DNA of 64,000 nt from Yersinia mollaretii ATCC 43969. GTDB lineage: Bacteria > Pseudomonadota > Gammaproteobacteria > Enterobacterales > Enterobacteriaceae. This document shows positions 49,070 through 60,078 of this stretch, piece after piece. The translations under genes and the position numbers were made by a program. The notes beneath the pieces are model-generated. The model did no database searches. It saw only the letters and a list, made by a program, of their open reading frames with translations, and was not told the origin of the DNA. Within the stretch, counting starts at the first letter, position 1, and each line of letters opens with the position of its first letter. Location of the stretch: the NCBI RefSeq assembly GCF_013282725.1, contig NZ_CP054043.1, positions 3,100,001 through 3,164,000 of the forward strand, written 5' to 3'.

Positions 49070-49804
49070 TTATTCAGGTTTTTTAGCGGAGAGTAAAAAT
49101 AGCATTGGGCGTTCTTTCTCTTCATCCAATGCTGGGTTGTCGGCAATCTGTTGTGCTGTTGGCCCCCACTCGTCCAAAGTGGTGATTACAAATCCTTGTT
49201 TGACCAAAAGATTAATATAAGTCCCTAATGTGCGATGTTGCTTGATAACACCATCAGCTAACCAGTTTGTTACCCGTTCTCCTTCAGCTTGATAGCTATT
49301 GAGTGGCCATGATTTTTGCCCGTTATCTGCAATTAACCAACCCGGTTGCTTAGGTGCGGTATAGATAGGATGTTCTGCGGTAAAAACAAAACTCCCGCCC
49401 GGCAGTAATGCGTTATAAACCGTAGCAAAGAGGGTGGGTAACTCTTTGATGTAGTGCAATGTCAGCGAACTATAAGCTAAATGGTACAGCTCCTGTGGGA
49501 GATGCAGCTTTTCCAAATCTTCCTGACGATAAATAATATCGTCATCAGGCGTCAGTTCCTTAGCTCGGTTTAACATTTTTTCGGAGACATCTAGCCCTAA
49601 AATGTCAGCAGCGCCTTGCGAGCGGGCATAGCGGCAAAACCAACCATAGCCACAGCCGAGATCCACAACTTTACGTCCAGAGAGCGGCGGTAGAATTTTG
49701 CGGATGGCTGACCACTCAGGTGCCCCCTCCAACCCATCAACTGAACGGCTAAGTTTGGCATAGCCTGCAAAAAAATCCTGATTATCATAAATATTTTGAG
49801 TCAT
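49070..49804 (-). CDS. Class I SAM-dependent methyltransferase
   Basis: A 244-residue cytoplasmic methyltransferase. Motif I (KVVDLGCGYGWFCRYA, about 45-60) binds S-adenosylmethionine; the acidic end of strand 2 (ILGLDVSEKML) and motif IV/post-I segments (LAYSSLTLHYI, LLPGGSFVFTAEHPIY) are present. It belongs to the UbiE/COQ5-like small-molecule group. The substrate is unknown. It stands alone on the minus strand. Confidence 0.85.
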   Translation of the reverse strand: MTQNIYDNQDFFAGYAKLSRSVDGLEGAPEWSAIRKILPPLSGRKVVDLGCGYGWFCRYARSQGAADILGLDVSEKMLNRAKELTPDDDIIYRQEDLEKLHLPQELYHLAYSSLTLHYIKELPTLFATVYNALLPGGSFVFTAEHPIYTAPKQPGWLIADNGQKSWPLNSYQAEGERVTNWLADGVIKQHRTLGTYINLLVKQGFVITTLDEWGPTAQQIADNPALDEEKERPMLFLLSAKKPE

Positions 49805-50195
49805 CTATTTTCCTCGTGAAATGGACCTATTATTGCCCAATAAAAAGCACTGAGAGTCTAGCATTAACAAGATGAAATTAAATAGGCTGACGGGAAAGTT
49901 GAATATTATTACCTCTATGCCATTTGGTGGCTGAGATGAGTTAACAGAGTCAAGATGGTTAATATCTGATAGTTCAAGCTAATTAATATGAGCGCGGATG
50001 GGGTTAATATTATCGCAACCATGTTATTTGCTGGGTAATAGGCTAAACTTTGTACAGTGCGATTAACGAGCTGTTGTTAACTGTGCTGGTTTACCAAAGA
50101 CTGATAAAGCACGCATGTATTGCCAGTGCAGATGTCATTACCACTGATTCAGCGGCTTTATTCCTGACTAGATGCTTCTCTTGAAGGAGATAGCG
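49805..50195. other. Divergent gap between the methyltransferase and the next gene
   Basis: No gene is seen. The DNA is AT-rich and holds promoters for both divergent genes; no distinctive element is seen. Confidence 0.5.
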
Positions 50196-50693
50196 ATGAC
50201 TCCCGTACAAATACTGATTATTCTGGTGCTAACACTTTTTGCATTGTACCGCCAGTCGGTCAGTCACGAGGTGTCGTTAGGCCCTGCTCGCTTTAAATGG
50301 GCTTGGATTTACGGGATGGTCGGTCTGGTCGTAGGAGGCACATATATGCCCGCGACAACGACCTCCTGGTTGGTCTTAGGCAGCGGTGTTTTATTCAGTA
50401 TTGTCATTGGTGTGTTGCAGGGACGCCTTATAGAGGTCTGGCGTGAAGCCGATGGACGTATTTTTTGCAAAGGAACACCCCTGACTATTACTTTATTCCT
50501 GCTGCTTGTTGGATCTAAATGGATTATCGGCACACTGCAATATCTTTATAATCAGCCAACTGAACAAGGTGGTTTTGGTGAAATCCTGATTATGATCGCA
50601 GTGATGGCCGCATTTCAGGTGGAGATTGTCCGGCGTCGAATTCGGGTTTTATATCCAGATAATCCGGTTGACTCATTACCTGAAGGGCAATAA
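50196..50693 (+). CDS. Conserved inner-membrane protein (DUF1453/CcdC-like)
   Basis: A 165-residue protein with about five hydrophobic segments (about 3-17, 38-52, 60-77, 95-112, 130-145). The ATG at 50196 has GGAGA upstream, better than an ATG eight codons earlier. Features such as FALYRQSVSHEVSLGPARFK and a basic/acidic C-terminus resemble the DUF1453/CcdC family of membrane proteins, whose function is unclear. Family assignment is tentative. Confidence 0.75.
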   Translation: MTPVQILIILVLTLFALYRQSVSHEVSLGPARFKWAWIYGMVGLVVGGTYMPATTTSWLVLGSGVLFSIVIGVLQGRLIEVWREADGRIFCKGTPLTITLFLLLVGSKWIIGTLQYLYNQPTEQGGFGEILIMIAVMAAFQVEIVRRRIRVLYPDNPVDSLPEGQ

Positions 50694-50708
50694 TAAAATG
50701 TTATATCA

Positions 50709-50735
50709 GCTAACAGTCAGGGATGGGCTGTTAGC
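50709..50735. terminator. Weak hairpin between convergent genes
   Basis: GCTAACAG (50709-50716) and CTGTTAGC (50728-50735) form an 8-bp stem with an 11-base loop between two convergent genes; no U-tract. Confidence 0.4.
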
Positions 50736-50792
50736 CGATGTCAGAAGGGAGTTGGCGTCTAGCGCTATTTTGATCCTGTAAATAGTTTTGTA

Positions 50793-51122
50793 TCAATCGA
50801 CAATAAAAAGTGTAGCGCCAGAGATTGTCGATGAGCGGTGTGCTTCTGCATGATCCGCAACTTGATAACTCATGCCTGTTTTTAATATAAAGACTCGCCC
50901 ATCATCCAATTCAGTACTTAATTCACCGTCAAGGCACAGTAAAATATGGCCTTTGGAACACCAATGGTCTGCCACGTATCCTGCACTGTATTCAACCATC
51001 CGCACTCTTATACTGCCAAAATTCTGCGTTCGCCAATAGGCAACACCTTGCTCTCCCGGATGCTCGGTTTTATCTATTGTTGACCAATTGGTGATACCGA
51101 ATGGGGTGTCGACTATATTCAT
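50793..51122 (-). CDS. DHCW-motif cupin-fold protein
   Basis: A 109-residue small beta-barrel protein. It contains DHWCSKGHILLCLDGEL (about 52-68), the signature of the DHCW-motif cupin family, which has a metal-binding cupin fold and no established function. It stands alone, convergent with the membrane protein gene and divergent from amyA. Confidence 0.8.
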   Translation of the reverse strand: MNIVDTPFGITNWSTIDKTEHPGEQGVAYWRTQNFGSIRVRMVEYSAGYVADHWCSKGHILLCLDGELSTELDDGRVFILKTGMSYQVADHAEAHRSSTISGATLFIVD

Positions 51123-51268
51123 TTAAGCCTCATTTGTTAATACAGATAGAGTGATTTCACATTAACGCATCTTAAAAGGAATACACAGTCTATTACCTTA
51201 TTACCAGCCTAACTTTTATAAAGTGGGCCATACTATGGGGTAGAAGCTAAAATGGAGCTATCAAGCCT

Positions 51269-52759
51269 ATGAAAAATCCCACGATTTTCCAGTTTTTCCA
51301 TTGGTATTACCCTGATGGTGGCAAGCTTTGGCAAGAGATTTCTGAACGCGCGGAGCATTTAAGTCACCTTGGGATTAATTTTGTCTGGCTTCCACCTGCC
51401 TATAAGGGCGCATCCGGTGGCTACTCCGTCGGATATGACACCTATGACTTATTTGATTTAGGAGAATTTGATCAGAAAGGCACGCAGGCGACAAAATATG
51501 GCGATAAAGAAGAACTGTTAAATGCAATTAACCGATTGAAGGGAATGAATATAAAAGTTCTTTTTGATGTGGTGCTCAATCACAAAATGGGCGCTGATGA
51601 AAAAGAGCAGGTAAGTGTTCGCAGAGTGAATCCTGAAAATCGAACTGAATTTGATGATGATATTATCGATGCTCAAGCTTATACCCGCTTTACATTCCCA
51701 GGGCGCAATAAAATCTACTCATCATTTATTTGGGATAAGCAGTGTTTTACTGGGGTTGATTATATTGAAGAACCATCAGACGAAGGTGTTTTTAAAATCA
51801 TAAATGATTATAGTGATGGGGGTTGGAATACGGAAGTTGATAATGAATTAGGTAATTTTGATTATCTTATGGGGGCGGACATAGATTTCCGTAATCCTGC
51901 GGTGATGGGGGAGCTAAAATATTGGGGTGAATGGTTGCTTGAGACATTACCAATTGATGGTTTTCGCTTGGATGCAGTGAAACATATTCCCGCATGGTTT
52001 TTTAAAGAGTGGATAGAACATGTCCGAAATGAAGCGGGGAAAGATCTACTGATTATTGCTGAATACTGGTCGCCTGATATCGAAAAACTCCAGCAGTATT
52101 TGGCGCGGGTAGAGGGTAATGCGATGCTGTTTGATGTCGCCTTACATCACAAGTTTCATGATGCTTCTAAGCAAGGTGAGGATTTTGATCTGACTCAAAT
52201 ATTCAGCGACTCTTTAATTGAGGTTGATCCAATGCATACCATAACCTTAGTCGCTAATCATGATACGCAACCACTCCAATCACTGGAGGCACCAGTTGAA
52301 CCTTGGTTTAAGCCTTTGGCTTATGCACTGATTCTTCTTCGTGAGCAGGGCATTCCTTGTGTTTTCTATCCTGATCTTTTCGGTGCTAGTTATGAAGATA
52401 ACGGTGATGATGGTGATATTTATCAAATAGAAATGCCGATTGTTGCTGAATTGGAAAAGTTAATTCAAGCCAGACAACATTTCGCCCACGGGGTGCAGAC
52501 AGATTATTTTGATGATAAGAACTGTATCGCTTTTATTCGTGCCGGTACGGAGGAAGATCCCGGCTGTGTGGTCATTCTTTCTAATGGTGCTGAAAATGAA
52601 AAAACAATTGCCCTCGGCGCTGATTTCCCGAATAAAGAGTTCGCCGATTATTTAGGTAACCACCCAGCCGTTATTACGACTGATGACACGGGAGAAGCGG
52701 CATTCCCAGTGAATGGTGGGAGTGTCAGTCTTTGGGTACTGAAAGAGTTTTTGTCATAA
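51269..52759 (+). CDS. amyA: Cytoplasmic alpha-amylase AmyA
   Basis: AmyA hydrolyses alpha-1,4 glucans in the cytoplasm. The 496-residue product matches E. coli AmyA throughout and has no signal peptide. GH13 motifs: [12 protein letters not shown], the nucleophile D235 in GFRLDAVKH, the acid/base E265 in IIAEYW, and D332 in VANHDTQ. In E. coli amyA lies beside fliT; here it is displaced some 30 kb away from fliT but still within the wider region. Confidence 0.95.
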   Translation: MKNPTIFQFFHWYYPDGGKLWQEISERAEHLSHLGINFVWLPPAYKGASGGYSVGYDTYDLFDLGEFDQKGTQATKYGDKEELLNAINRLKGMNIKVLFDVVLNHKMGADEKEQVSVRRVNPENRTEFDDDIIDAQAYTRFTFPGRNKIYSSFIWDKQCFTGVDYIEEPSDEGVFKIINDYSDGGWNTEVDNELGNFDYLMGADIDFRNPAVMGELKYWGEWLLETLPIDGFRLDAVKHIPAWFFKEWIEHVRNEAGKDLLIIAEYWSPDIEKLQQYLARVEGNAMLFDVALHHKFHDASKQGEDFDLTQIFSDSLIEVDPMHTITLVANHDTQPLQSLEAPVEPWFKPLAYALILLREQGIPCVFYPDLFGASYEDNGDDGDIYQIEMPIVAELEKLIQARQHFAHGVQTDYFDDKNCIAFIRAGTEEDPGCVVILSNGAENEKTIALGADFPNKEFADYLGNHPAVITTDDTGEAAFPVNGGSVSLWVLKEFLS

Positions 52760-52788
52760 AGAATGTGAACTGTGTTGATACCAGCGCT

Positions 52789-52826
52789 AAGAGCTAAGCC
52801 CTTATCATGCAATGGACTTAGCTCTT
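52789..52826. terminator. Bidirectional hairpin between amyA and the chemoreceptor gene
   Basis: AAGAGCTAAG (52789-52798) pairs with CTTAGCTCTT (52817-52826), extended by two more pairs after one mismatch. It lies between the ends of two convergent genes. Confidence 0.7.
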
Positions 52827-52839
52827 ATTGATTATTTGC

Positions 52840-54417
52840 CTAGCTTATTGTGGAACCACTAATTTGAAAGAAGCGAATAACTTGACGCAATTCTGCCCCT
52901 TGTTCAGTTAATGATTGCGCCGCTGCTGCGGCTTCTTCAACCAATGCCGCATTCTGTTGTGTCACTTGGTCCATTTGTTCTACCGCGATACCGATCTCTT
53001 GAATGCCAATATGCTGTTCTTGTGACGCAGTGGATATTTCGCCAACAATATGCGCAACTTTGCCCACCGAATCAACAATCTCGCCCATGGCCTGACTTGC
53101 ATGATCAGCCCGTTCTGAACCAGCATTAATTTTTTCAACTGTACCGACGATGAGCAGCTTAATTTCTTTCGCCGCATTTGCGCTTTTTTGGGCCAATGTA
53201 CGTACTTCACTTGCGACAACAGCGAATCCTTTGCCTTCATTACCGGCTCTGGCCGCTTCAACTGCCGCATTGAGGGCTAATATATTCGTTTGGAAAGCAA
53301 TCCCTTCAATTACAGCGATAATATCGACAATTTTCTTTGAGCTGTTTGATATTTCCTGCATGTGAAGTCGCATTTCATCAACAATAATACCGCCTTCGGT
53401 TGCTGTAGCTGAGGTATTAATGGCCAATTCACTTGCTTGTCGCGCATTATCGGCATTTTGTCGTACAGTTTGGGTCAATTCCTGCATATTAGCCGAGGTT
53501 TGAATGAGTGAAGATGCTTGCTCTTCAGTGCGCTGCGATAAATCAGTATTACCTTGTGCAATTTGATTTGATGCAACAGAGATTGACTCGCTACCGTGCA
53601 TGATCTCATTAATCGTACTTTTTAACTGCTGGTTCATCGTGTTCAAAGAAGCCAGTAAGCTATTTTGATCACCAGGGCGAAGCTTTATTTCAGTTGATAA
53701 ATTACCCGCCGCGATGTGTCCCATAATAGCGACCGCGTATGCTGGCTCGCCGCCCAATAAGCGGGATAGATTGCGAGCAATTATGATAGCAAGTAGTGCG
53801 GAAATTAAAATTGCGAACAATAATAAAGCGATCAATAGGTTTTTAGCCGTATTGAAGCTTTGTTGACCTTCTGTTGCTGCTTTCTCTCCCCCCTGAACTT
53901 CTAGTACGACTAATTCAGCTAAGTCTTTCATTAATTGCGTACGGTATTTTCTGGAGGTATCACCGCTTATCTTACTAGCTTCGGCCAATTGGTTACTATT
54001 AACGGCATCAATAACAATACTGTTTGCTTGAGAGAAATTGTCGAAGTCTGACATTATTCGCTTAAATAACACTGAGTCGTTATAGCCTTCAGGCAACTTT
54101 AAAAATCGATTTTGCGCTGCGCGGAAATTATCAACAGCCTGTAAAATCTCCAGCCGATGGCCCTCGCGTTCTTTTTCTGTCGATGAAGCAATGTATTGAA
54201 CCTGTTGTAGTCGCAACTCTGCTAAAACACCGCGCATTTCCAATGCATAGCGGACACCTGGCAACCAACTGTCTCGGTAGGCCTCCAGTCTGGCGTTATT
54301 ACTGCTTAACTGAGATAGCGCTACTGCACCAAGTAACAACATCATTACAATAACAACAGAGAACCCTGAGAGTAATTTTGTCAAAATGGAGAGGTCGGAA
54401 AACTTTTTCATGGCCAT
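52840..54417 (-). CDS. Methyl-accepting chemotaxis protein
   Basis: A 525-residue membrane chemoreceptor. Helix 1 (about 14-34), a periplasmic four-helix bundle (about 35-190), helix 2 (about 193-213), HAMP (about 214-270) and the signalling hairpin with the tip [20 protein letters not shown] (about 382-401) are visible. Methylation-type Gln/Glu pairs flank the tip. There is no C-terminal CheR-binding pentapeptide, so it should depend on other receptors for adaptation. The ligand is unknown. I found no clear sigma-28 promoter in the 400-base upstream gap. Confidence 0.93.
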   Translation of the reverse strand: MAMKKFSDLSILTKLLSGFSVVIVMMLLLGAVALSQLSSNNARLEAYRDSWLPGVRYALEMRGVLAELRLQQVQYIASSTEKEREGHRLEILQAVDNFRAAQNRFLKLPEGYNDSVLFKRIMSDFDNFSQANSIVIDAVNSNQLAEASKISGDTSRKYRTQLMKDLAELVVLEVQGGEKAATEGQQSFNTAKNLLIALLLFAILISALLAIIIARNLSRLLGGEPAYAVAIMGHIAAGNLSTEIKLRPGDQNSLLASLNTMNQQLKSTINEIMHGSESISVASNQIAQGNTDLSQRTEEQASSLIQTSANMQELTQTVRQNADNARQASELAINTSATATEGGIIVDEMRLHMQEISNSSKKIVDIIAVIEGIAFQTNILALNAAVEAARAGNEGKGFAVVASEVRTLAQKSANAAKEIKLLIVGTVEKINAGSERADHASQAMGEIVDSVGKVAHIVGEISTASQEQHIGIQEIGIAVEQMDQVTQQNAALVEEAAAAAQSLTEQGAELRQVIRFFQISGSTIS

Positions 54418-54817
54418 TAGGTTTATTAAAAATAGGTGTAATGTATAACGGCCAATACGATGAATTCTTGATGTAATAAAACTACTTAATTTAGTTTTTT
54501 TAGTATTTTATTTTTGCACGTTAGTTATAGCGAAGTGTTACTTTATAGGTTCTTTTTATCTGTTTTTAGTTCAGCCTTAGTTGATTTGGCTGTTTTTATA
54601 GTTTTTAATAGATGTTATATTCTGATTTTGTATCCGATTACTTCCATTGTTCTATAGAACAATTAACGAATAACTAACCTGATGCTAATCTTAGTGGTGT
54701 ATTTATACTAACATCTCTTATCGTGTCTGGATTTTTTTTGACTTTCTTATGGCTGCAACTTAATGGTTTTTAAGGAGTGTGCTAAGCTCGAACGACTAAA
54801 ACTTTGGGTGGTTAATT
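54418..54817. other. AT-rich gap upstream of the chemoreceptor
   Basis: No gene is seen. The DNA is very T-rich on the plus strand. GCCGTTAT on the minus strand near 54445 resembles half of a sigma-28 site but lacks the -35 part. Confidence 0.45.
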
Positions 54818-55072
54818 ATGGTCTTTGTCATTCTTTGGTTTGCTATTGCCGCGCTTAGTGAATATCTGGTGTGGGGATATCCTTTATTGGCGGTGTCGTT
54901 GGCCCTACTTTTTGTGCTACTTGGCGGGTATTGGGTCTACAGAATTAGGAAAATTCAGGTAAGCGATGAGTCTTCAGATGATGTCAGGTCAAAGTCTATC
55001 AGCAACCTAAATCTGACTTTCTCCGTGGCAATGCTGGCGATTCATGCACTTATTTTGTTGTTATTACGTTGA
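54818..55072 (+). CDS. Small hypothetical membrane protein
   Basis: An 84-residue frame with a hydrophobic N-terminal half (about 4-43, possibly two helices), a polar middle (QVSDESSDDVRSKS) and a C-terminal helix (about 66-83). GGGTGG lies upstream at a long spacing. I do not recognise it. Its end lies 30 bases before the end of the convergent GlpM-like gene. Confidence 0.6.
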   Translation: MVFVILWFAIAALSEYLVWGYPLLAVSLALLFVLLGGYWVYRIRKIQVSDESSDDVRSKSISNLNLTFSVAMLAIHALILLLLR

Positions 55073-55101
55073 TTTAATAAGATTTTTTACAAAATCCGTT
55101 A

Positions 55102-55440
55102 CTAGCTGTTCCATTGGCTCCAGAGGGATATGAGTATCCATGCAGCAATAATCCAACATACTACAGCAGCAACAAGAGCCTGCGATAAGCGCAGATGTTC
55201 GATGAAAAAATAAAGTGATATCAGATAGATAAAGTAAGGAATGATGGCCCATAAACCAAATATAATGGTTGTACGTAATGCTTCGATGCTGCGCTCTTTA
55301 CCCACTATATAGTGTGCAATGAGAGCGAAGGTAGGGAACAACGGAATTAAACCAGCAATATAGTAATTACGCGTTTTCGATAATATCCCAATCAATACCA
55401 CAACGCTGGCACCGATCAGTGCCTTAAGCAATAGTCCCAT
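55102..55440 (-). CDS. GlpM-family membrane protein
   Basis: A 112-residue protein with four predicted membrane helices (about 3-20, 26-46, 57-80, 85-105). LSKTRNYYIAGLIPLFPTFA and LIAHYIVGKERSIEALRTT match what I recall of E. coli GlpM, linked to alginate or membrane functions only by name. The role is unknown. Convergent with the 84-residue hypothetical gene; yecF is upstream on the same strand. Confidence 0.8.
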   Translation of the reverse strand: MGLLLKALIGASVVVLIGILSKTRNYYIAGLIPLFPTFALIAHYIVGKERSIEALRTTIIFGLWAIIPYFIYLISLYFFIEHLRLSQALVAAVVCWIIAAWILISLWSQWNS

Positions 55441-55554
55441 GACACTCTCGAAAGATCAAAAGAAGCTGCCGATAGGATATATTTCAATGAAAATAATGAA
55501 ATTTATAATCAGGCAGCAGGGTATAATTAGCTAATTACAGGGTGTCTCTGGCTA

Positions 55555-55779
55555 CTATTGGCGATAGCCGTTCTTGATTTGAGCCACTGTATTGGTAAAA
55601 ACTTCAGCTTGAGCAGCGTCTTCGATACCGGCAATAGAGCGTTCGATATTTAAGATTACTTTCCCAGCATCGGCTTGGCCGATCGCTTTTAGCAGCAGAG
55701 TTAATGTTGCTTTCAAGCAGGCAACTTCATTTGCTAAAGTTTCTGGGTCAGCAGAAGTGGTAAAGTCTGGATTACTCAT
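55555..55779 (-). CDS. yecF: DUF2594 protein YecF
   Basis: A 74-residue soluble helical protein. The segments [22 protein letters not shown] and the end AQIKNGYRQ match E. coli YecF, which has the same length and the same place next to uvrY. The function is unknown. A region of 699 bases without a gene separates it from uvrY. Confidence 0.92.
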   Translation of the reverse strand: MSNPDFTTSADPETLANEVACLKATLTLLLKAIGQADAGKVILNIERSIAGIEDAAQAEVFTNTVAQIKNGYRQ

Positions 55780-56478
55780 TTTTTTTCCTGAAGTGATAGC
55801 GTGCCAGTGAACAAGGTGATGTTGGGAGCCCCAGTATCGCAGTGAACATTCGCGGTATTATTAAACAGTTGCCCTATTATACCATAAACTGATAGTTCGC
55901 TTTGATAACAAGTGCGCAATCTTTTATTAATAGCCCAAATTTTGACCGTGTTTGTGATGATGAAAGAGGTAGCCTGTCAATGTTTCTTATCCTAATGTGG
56001 GCTTTATCTTAATTAAGATAGTTATGTTCATAAAAACCATATCGTTTTCGGATGGATAATTTGTGTCAGAATCACACACTCTGATAGTGAATAAGAGATA
56101 AGCAATAAATAGATGAGCTAAGAGTAATTCCTATGCATGAGAATTAGCATTGTTTTACTTGATCTTTAGATGTATCAATACGTTGTGTTTTTGGGTGCAA
56201 AATTAACTCTCTTAATGCAAATCATTATTTTTTTTGTATGAATAGCTAAGTTACCCCAAGAAAAATCTTAAAAAACTTTTCTTTTTTATCAGTCTGTTAA
56301 ATCATATGTCTGCAAATTTATGTACATAGTTAAAATGTTGATGAAAATAATATATGTCAAACAATATAGATATGATTTTGCAATTTTTCTGTATTCATTA
56401 TTTGGTCGAAAACAAGTAATATCATTGTTGTAAACAAAGCGTGATTTAGGTTACTCCCTTATTTTTGGAGAATTTTCT
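55780..56478. other. Long intergenic region upstream of uvrY
   Basis: About 700 bases, mostly AT-rich, between the divergent yecF and uvrY. No open frame of note, repeat or tRNA is seen. It must contain both promoters. In E. coli sdiA lies on the other side of yecF; it is not here. Confidence 0.5.
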
Positions 56479-57135
56479 TTGATTAGCGTTCTTCTTGTTG
56501 ATGACCACGAACTGGTGCGCGCAGGGATACGACGCATTCTTGAAGATATCAAGGGTATCAAGGTAGCGGGTGAGATGCAGTGTGGTGAAGATGCGGTAAA
56601 ATGGTGCCGTAGCCATGTTGTTGATATTGTATTGATGGATATGAATATGCCCGGCATCGGCGGGTTGGAAGCTACGCGTAAGATTTTGCGTTATTCTCCA
56701 GATACTAAAGTTATCATGCTAACCATTCATACGGAAAATCCGTTGCCGGCGAAAGTCATGCAGGCGGGTGCTGGTGGGTATTTAAGTAAAGGTGCGGCAC
56801 CTCAGGATGTTGTTGCAGCTATCCGTGCGGTTCATTCGGGGCAACGTTATATCGCTTCGGATATTGCACAACAGATGGCGTTGAGCCAGTTGGAACCGCC
56901 CGCTGAGACACCTTTTAGCTGTTTATCAGAGCGTGAGTTACAAATTATGCTAATGATAACTAAAGGCCAAAAGGTGAATGAAATATCGGAGCAACTTCAC
57001 TTGAGTCCAAAAACAGTGAATAGCTATCGATACCGGATGTTTAGCAAACTGAATATTAGTGGTGATGTTGAATTGACACATTTGGCTATCCGCCATGGTC
57101 TGTTTAACGCGGAGATGTTATCTAATAGTGACTGA
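56479..57135 (+). CDS. uvrY: Response regulator UvrY (SirA/GacA family)
   Basis: UvrY is the response regulator of BarA/UvrY, which activates the Csr small RNAs and so influences motility and metabolism. The 218-residue product has the receiver domain with the phosphorylated aspartate in [13 protein letters not shown] (D54) and a LuxR-type HTH ([34 protein letters not shown]). The start is TTG at 56479, with GGAG ten bases upstream and alignment to E. coli [12 protein letters not shown]. It overlaps uvrC by 8 bases. Confidence 0.97.
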   Translation: MISVLLVDDHELVRAGIRRILEDIKGIKVAGEMQCGEDAVKWCRSHVVDIVLMDMNMPGIGGLEATRKILRYSPDTKVIMLTIHTENPLPAKVMQAGAGGYLSKGAAPQDVVAAIRAVHSGQRYIASDIAQQMALSQLEPPAETPFSCLSERELQIMLMITKGQKVNEISEQLHLSPKTVNSYRYRMFSKLNISGDVELTHLAIRHGLFNAEMLSNSD

Positions 57136-58960
57136 TTGTTTTGATTCTAAAGAGTTTTTAAAAACTGTCACCAGTCAGCCTGGCGTCTACCGTATGTATG
57201 ATAAGGCGGGGACAGTTATTTATGTCGGTAAAGCAAAAGACCTTAAAAAGCGCCTGACGAGTTATTTTCGTGCCCAAGTTGCGAGCCGTAAAACGGAGAC
57301 CCTGGTCAAGAATATAGCTCAGATTGACGTGACCGTGACTCATACGGAAACGGAAGCTTTGTTGCTTGAGCATAATTACATCAAGCTTTATCAGCCTCGT
57401 TACAATGTGTTGTTGCGGGATGATAAGTCGTACCCACTTATTTTCTTAAGTGCGGATACACATCCACGTCTGGCTATTCATCGCGGAGCAAAGCACGAGA
57501 AAGGGGAGTACTTCGGGCCATTTCCAAACTCCTATGCTGTCCGCGAAACACTGGCATTACTGCAAAAGCTTTTTCCGGTCAGACAGTGTGAAAATAGTGT
57601 TTACCGCAACCGTTCACGGCCCTGCTTGCAATACCAAATTGGTCGTTGCTCTGGGCCTTGTGTCGCAGGGCTGGTGAGTGACGAAGAGTATCAACGTCAG
57701 GTTGATTACGTGCGCTTGTTCCTGTCGGGCAAAGATCAGCAAGTCTTAACCCAACTGATTTCTCGCATGGAAGAGGCCAGTAAATCGCTGCATTTTGAAG
57801 ATGCGGCACGTATTCGTGATCAAATACAAGCGGTGCGACGAGTTACTGAGCAGCAGTTTGTTTCCGGGGATAGTGAGGATCTCGATGTCATCGGTGTTGC
57901 ATTCGATGCCGGATTAGCTTGTGTTCATGTGCTATTTATACGACAGGGAAAAGTGCTGGGAAGCCGAAGTTATTTCCCGAAAGTGCCTGCGGGAACGGAG
58001 CTAAGTGAGGTCGTCCAAACATTTGTTGGGCAGTTTTACTTACAAGGCAGCCAAGGGCGCACACTTCCTGGCGAAATCCTGTTGGACTTCTCACTTGAAG
58101 AAAAGGATCTGTTGGCCTCATCTCTGTCTGAGCTAGCCGGAAGGAAAATTCAGATTCAAAGTCGACCTCGGGGCGATCGAGCGCGCTACCTTAAGCTTGC
58201 TCGTACAAATGCCTCAACCGCTTTGATTACTCGTTTATCGCAACAATCAACCATTCATCAGCGGATGAAAGAGTTGGCCAAGATTCTCAAGCTTGATGAG
58301 ATCAATCGTATGGAGTGTTTTGATATCAGTCATACGATGGGAGAACAAACAGTCGCATCTTGTGTCGTATTTGATGCAAATGGGCCTGTACGTTCAGAAT
58401 ATAGGCGCTACAATATTAGTGGCATCACTCCCGGTGATGATTATGCAGCGATGTCCCAAGTGCTTAAGCGTCGATATGGTAAAGCATTAGACGAGAAAAA
58501 AATTCCTGATATCATTTTTATTGACGGCGGGAAAGGTCAGTTATCTCAAGCTTTTGACGTCTTTGCTTCGCTCAACGTGCCATGGGATAAGCAAAAACCT
58601 TTACTAGTGGGGGTTGCAAAGGGAAGTGATCGGAAAGCGGGGTTGGAAACATTGTTCCTTGCGGCGGAAGGGGAAGGTTTTTCGTTACCACCAGATTCAC
58701 CCGCGTTGCATTTGATCCAGCATATTCGTGATGATTCTCACAACCACGCAATCACTGGACATAGGCAGCGCCGTTCTAAAGTAAAAAACACCAGTGCGTT
58801 AGAAACGATAGAGGGGATCGGCCCAAAAAGACGGCAAATTTTGCTGAAATATATGGGTGGGCTGCAACCTTTACTTAACGCAAGCGTCGAGGAAATTGCA
58901 AAAGTGCCGAGTATTTCACAAGCATTGGCAGAAAAAATCTACAATGCATTGAAACACTGA
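57128..58960 (+). CDS. uvrC: Excinuclease ABC subunit UvrC
   Basis: UvrC makes both incisions in nucleotide excision repair. The GTG at 57128 gives 610 residues, exactly the E. coli length; a longer upstream frame overlaps uvrY. The GIY-YIG domain ([20 protein letters not shown], about 18-37), the UVR UvrB-binding domain (about 205-240), the RNase H-like domain with [10 protein letters not shown], and the C-terminal helix-hairpin-helix ([18 protein letters not shown]) are all present. It is coupled to uvrY. Confidence 0.97.
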   Translation: MTDCFDSKEFLKTVTSQPGVYRMYDKAGTVIYVGKAKDLKKRLTSYFRAQVASRKTETLVKNIAQIDVTVTHTETEALLLEHNYIKLYQPRYNVLLRDDKSYPLIFLSADTHPRLAIHRGAKHEKGEYFGPFPNSYAVRETLALLQKLFPVRQCENSVYRNRSRPCLQYQIGRCSGPCVAGLVSDEEYQRQVDYVRLFLSGKDQQVLTQLISRMEEASKSLHFEDAARIRDQIQAVRRVTEQQFVSGDSEDLDVIGVAFDAGLACVHVLFIRQGKVLGSRSYFPKVPAGTELSEVVQTFVGQFYLQGSQGRTLPGEILLDFSLEEKDLLASSLSELAGRKIQIQSRPRGDRARYLKLARTNASTALITRLSQQSTIHQRMKELAKILKLDEINRMECFDISHTMGEQTVASCVVFDANGPVRSEYRRYNISGITPGDDYAAMSQVLKRRYGKALDEKKIPDIIFIDGGKGQLSQAFDVFASLNVPWDKQKPLLVGVAKGSDRKAGLETLFLAAEGEGFSLPPDSPALHLIQHIRDDSHNHAITGHRQRRSKVKNTSALETIEGIGPKRRQILLKYMGGLQPLLNASVEEIAKVPSISQALAEKIYNALKH

Positions 58961-59018
58961 GGCTAATGTTGCACCATACTCATAATGTCCACACCAGCCA
59001 GATAGTTATCGTAGCATT

Positions 59019-59567
59019 ATGCAATTGAATATACCGACTTGGCTTACCCTGTTTCGTGTTGTACTTATCCCATTCTTCGTTCTGGCGTTTTACCTGCCAT
59101 TCGTATGGGCTCCGATGGTTTGTGCCATCATATTTGTATTTGCAGCGGCAACTGATTGGTTTGATGGTTTTTTAGCCCGTCGCTGGAAGCAAACAACCCG
59201 CTTTGGGGCTTTTCTTGATCCGGTAGCGGATAAGGTTATGGTCGCGATTGCCTTAGTGCTGGTTGCTGAGCATTACCATGTCTGGTGGATTACATTACCA
59301 GCAGCAACCATGATAGCCCGAGAAATTATCATTTCCTCCCTCCGTGAGTGGATGGCTGAACTTGGTAAACGCAGCAGCGTCGCGGTCTCATGGATTGGCA
59401 AAGTTAAAACAACAGCTCAAATGGGGTCACTTGTTGGCTTACTTTGGCGTCCAGACCATAACATCGAGCTGGCCAGCTTTGTTCTTCTTTACATTGCTGC
59501 GGTTCTGACATTTTGGTCAATGTTTCAATATTTAAACGCGGCTTGGAAAGATTTGCTCGAACCTTGA
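59019..59567 (+). CDS. pgsA: Phosphatidylglycerophosphate synthase PgsA
   Basis: PgsA joins CDP-diacylglycerol and glycerol-3-phosphate, the committed step to phosphatidylglycerol and cardiolipin, in the inner membrane. The 182-residue product is the E. coli length, with the CDP-alcohol phosphatidyltransferase motif [20 protein letters not shown] then LDPVADK, and four to five helices. It follows uvrC after 58 bases. Confidence 0.97.
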   Translation: MQLNIPTWLTLFRVVLIPFFVLAFYLPFVWAPMVCAIIFVFAAATDWFDGFLARRWKQTTRFGAFLDPVADKVMVAIALVLVAEHYHVWWITLPAATMIAREIIISSLREWMAELGKRSSVAVSWIGKVKTTAQMGSLVGLLWRPDHNIELASFVLLYIAAVLTFWSMFQYLNAAWKDLLEP

Positions 59568-59617
59568 TCGAAGCGCCGTAAAAAGCAGCAAACGAACGCA
59601 TTAGTCAGATAATTTTA

Positions 59618-59645
59618 TTGACTCACTGCGTCAGGTAAGTAGAAT
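59618..59645 (+). promoter_or_regulatory. Promoter of the tRNA Gly-Cys-Leu cluster
   Basis: TTGACT (59618-59623) and TAGAAT (59640-59645) with a 16-base spacer, followed by a GC-containing discriminator, about 68 bases before tRNA-Gly. Confidence 0.55.
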
Positions 59646-59712
59646 GCATCGCATCAGACGGCAGCAACAAAAATGTCGAAAGATAGCAAAAGAATCAGTA
59701 AGTTCTGATGTT

Positions 59713-59788
<76 letters not shown>

Positions 59789-59841
59789 AATTAATAGGTT
59801 GGCAAAAAGCGGACCTAAGCTGTAAAGGCAAAGAAGAATAA

Positions 59842-59915
59842 GGCGCGTTGGCAGAGTGGCCATGCTACGGATTGCAAATCCGTCTACCTCGGTTCGACTC
59901 CGGGACGCGCCTCCA
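59842..59915 (+). tRNA. tRNA-Cys (GCA)
   Basis: A 74-nt gene with acceptor GGCGCGT/ACGCGCC, anticodon loop ATTGCAAAT with GCA, and encoded TCCA. Second in the cluster, as E. coli cysT. Confidence 0.95.
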
Positions 59916-59925
59916 GTTTTCCAGA

Positions 59926-60011
59926 GCCCGGGTGGTGAAATCGGTAGACACAAGGGATTTAAAATCCCTCGGCTTATGGCTGTGCGGGTTCAAGTCCCGC
60001 CCCGGGCACCA
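59926..60011 (+). tRNA. tRNA-Leu (TAA)
   Basis: An 86-nt class II tRNA with a long variable arm. Acceptor GCCCGGG/CCCGGGC, anticodon TAA in GGGATTTAAAATCCC, and an encoded ACCA end. It corresponds to E. coli leuZ. The prophage begins on its 3' side. Confidence 0.95.
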
Positions 60012-60055
60012 TGGAAAATATTCTAAGTAAAACAAAGTAGTATGAGTATGTCGTT

Positions 60056-60078
60056 AACCGCCGAGAGGCGGTTTTTTT
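60056..60078 (+). terminator. Terminator of the tRNA cluster
   Basis: AACCGCC (60056-60062), GAGA loop, GGCGGTT (60067-60073) and a T-run form a clear intrinsic terminator after tRNA-Leu. Confidence 0.9.

Noticed and set aside
55064..55252. A 62-codon minus-strand frame overlapping the GlpM-like gene
   Set aside because: It is a shifted-frame shadow of the GlpM-like gene, which has clear membrane-protein composition and family similarity.
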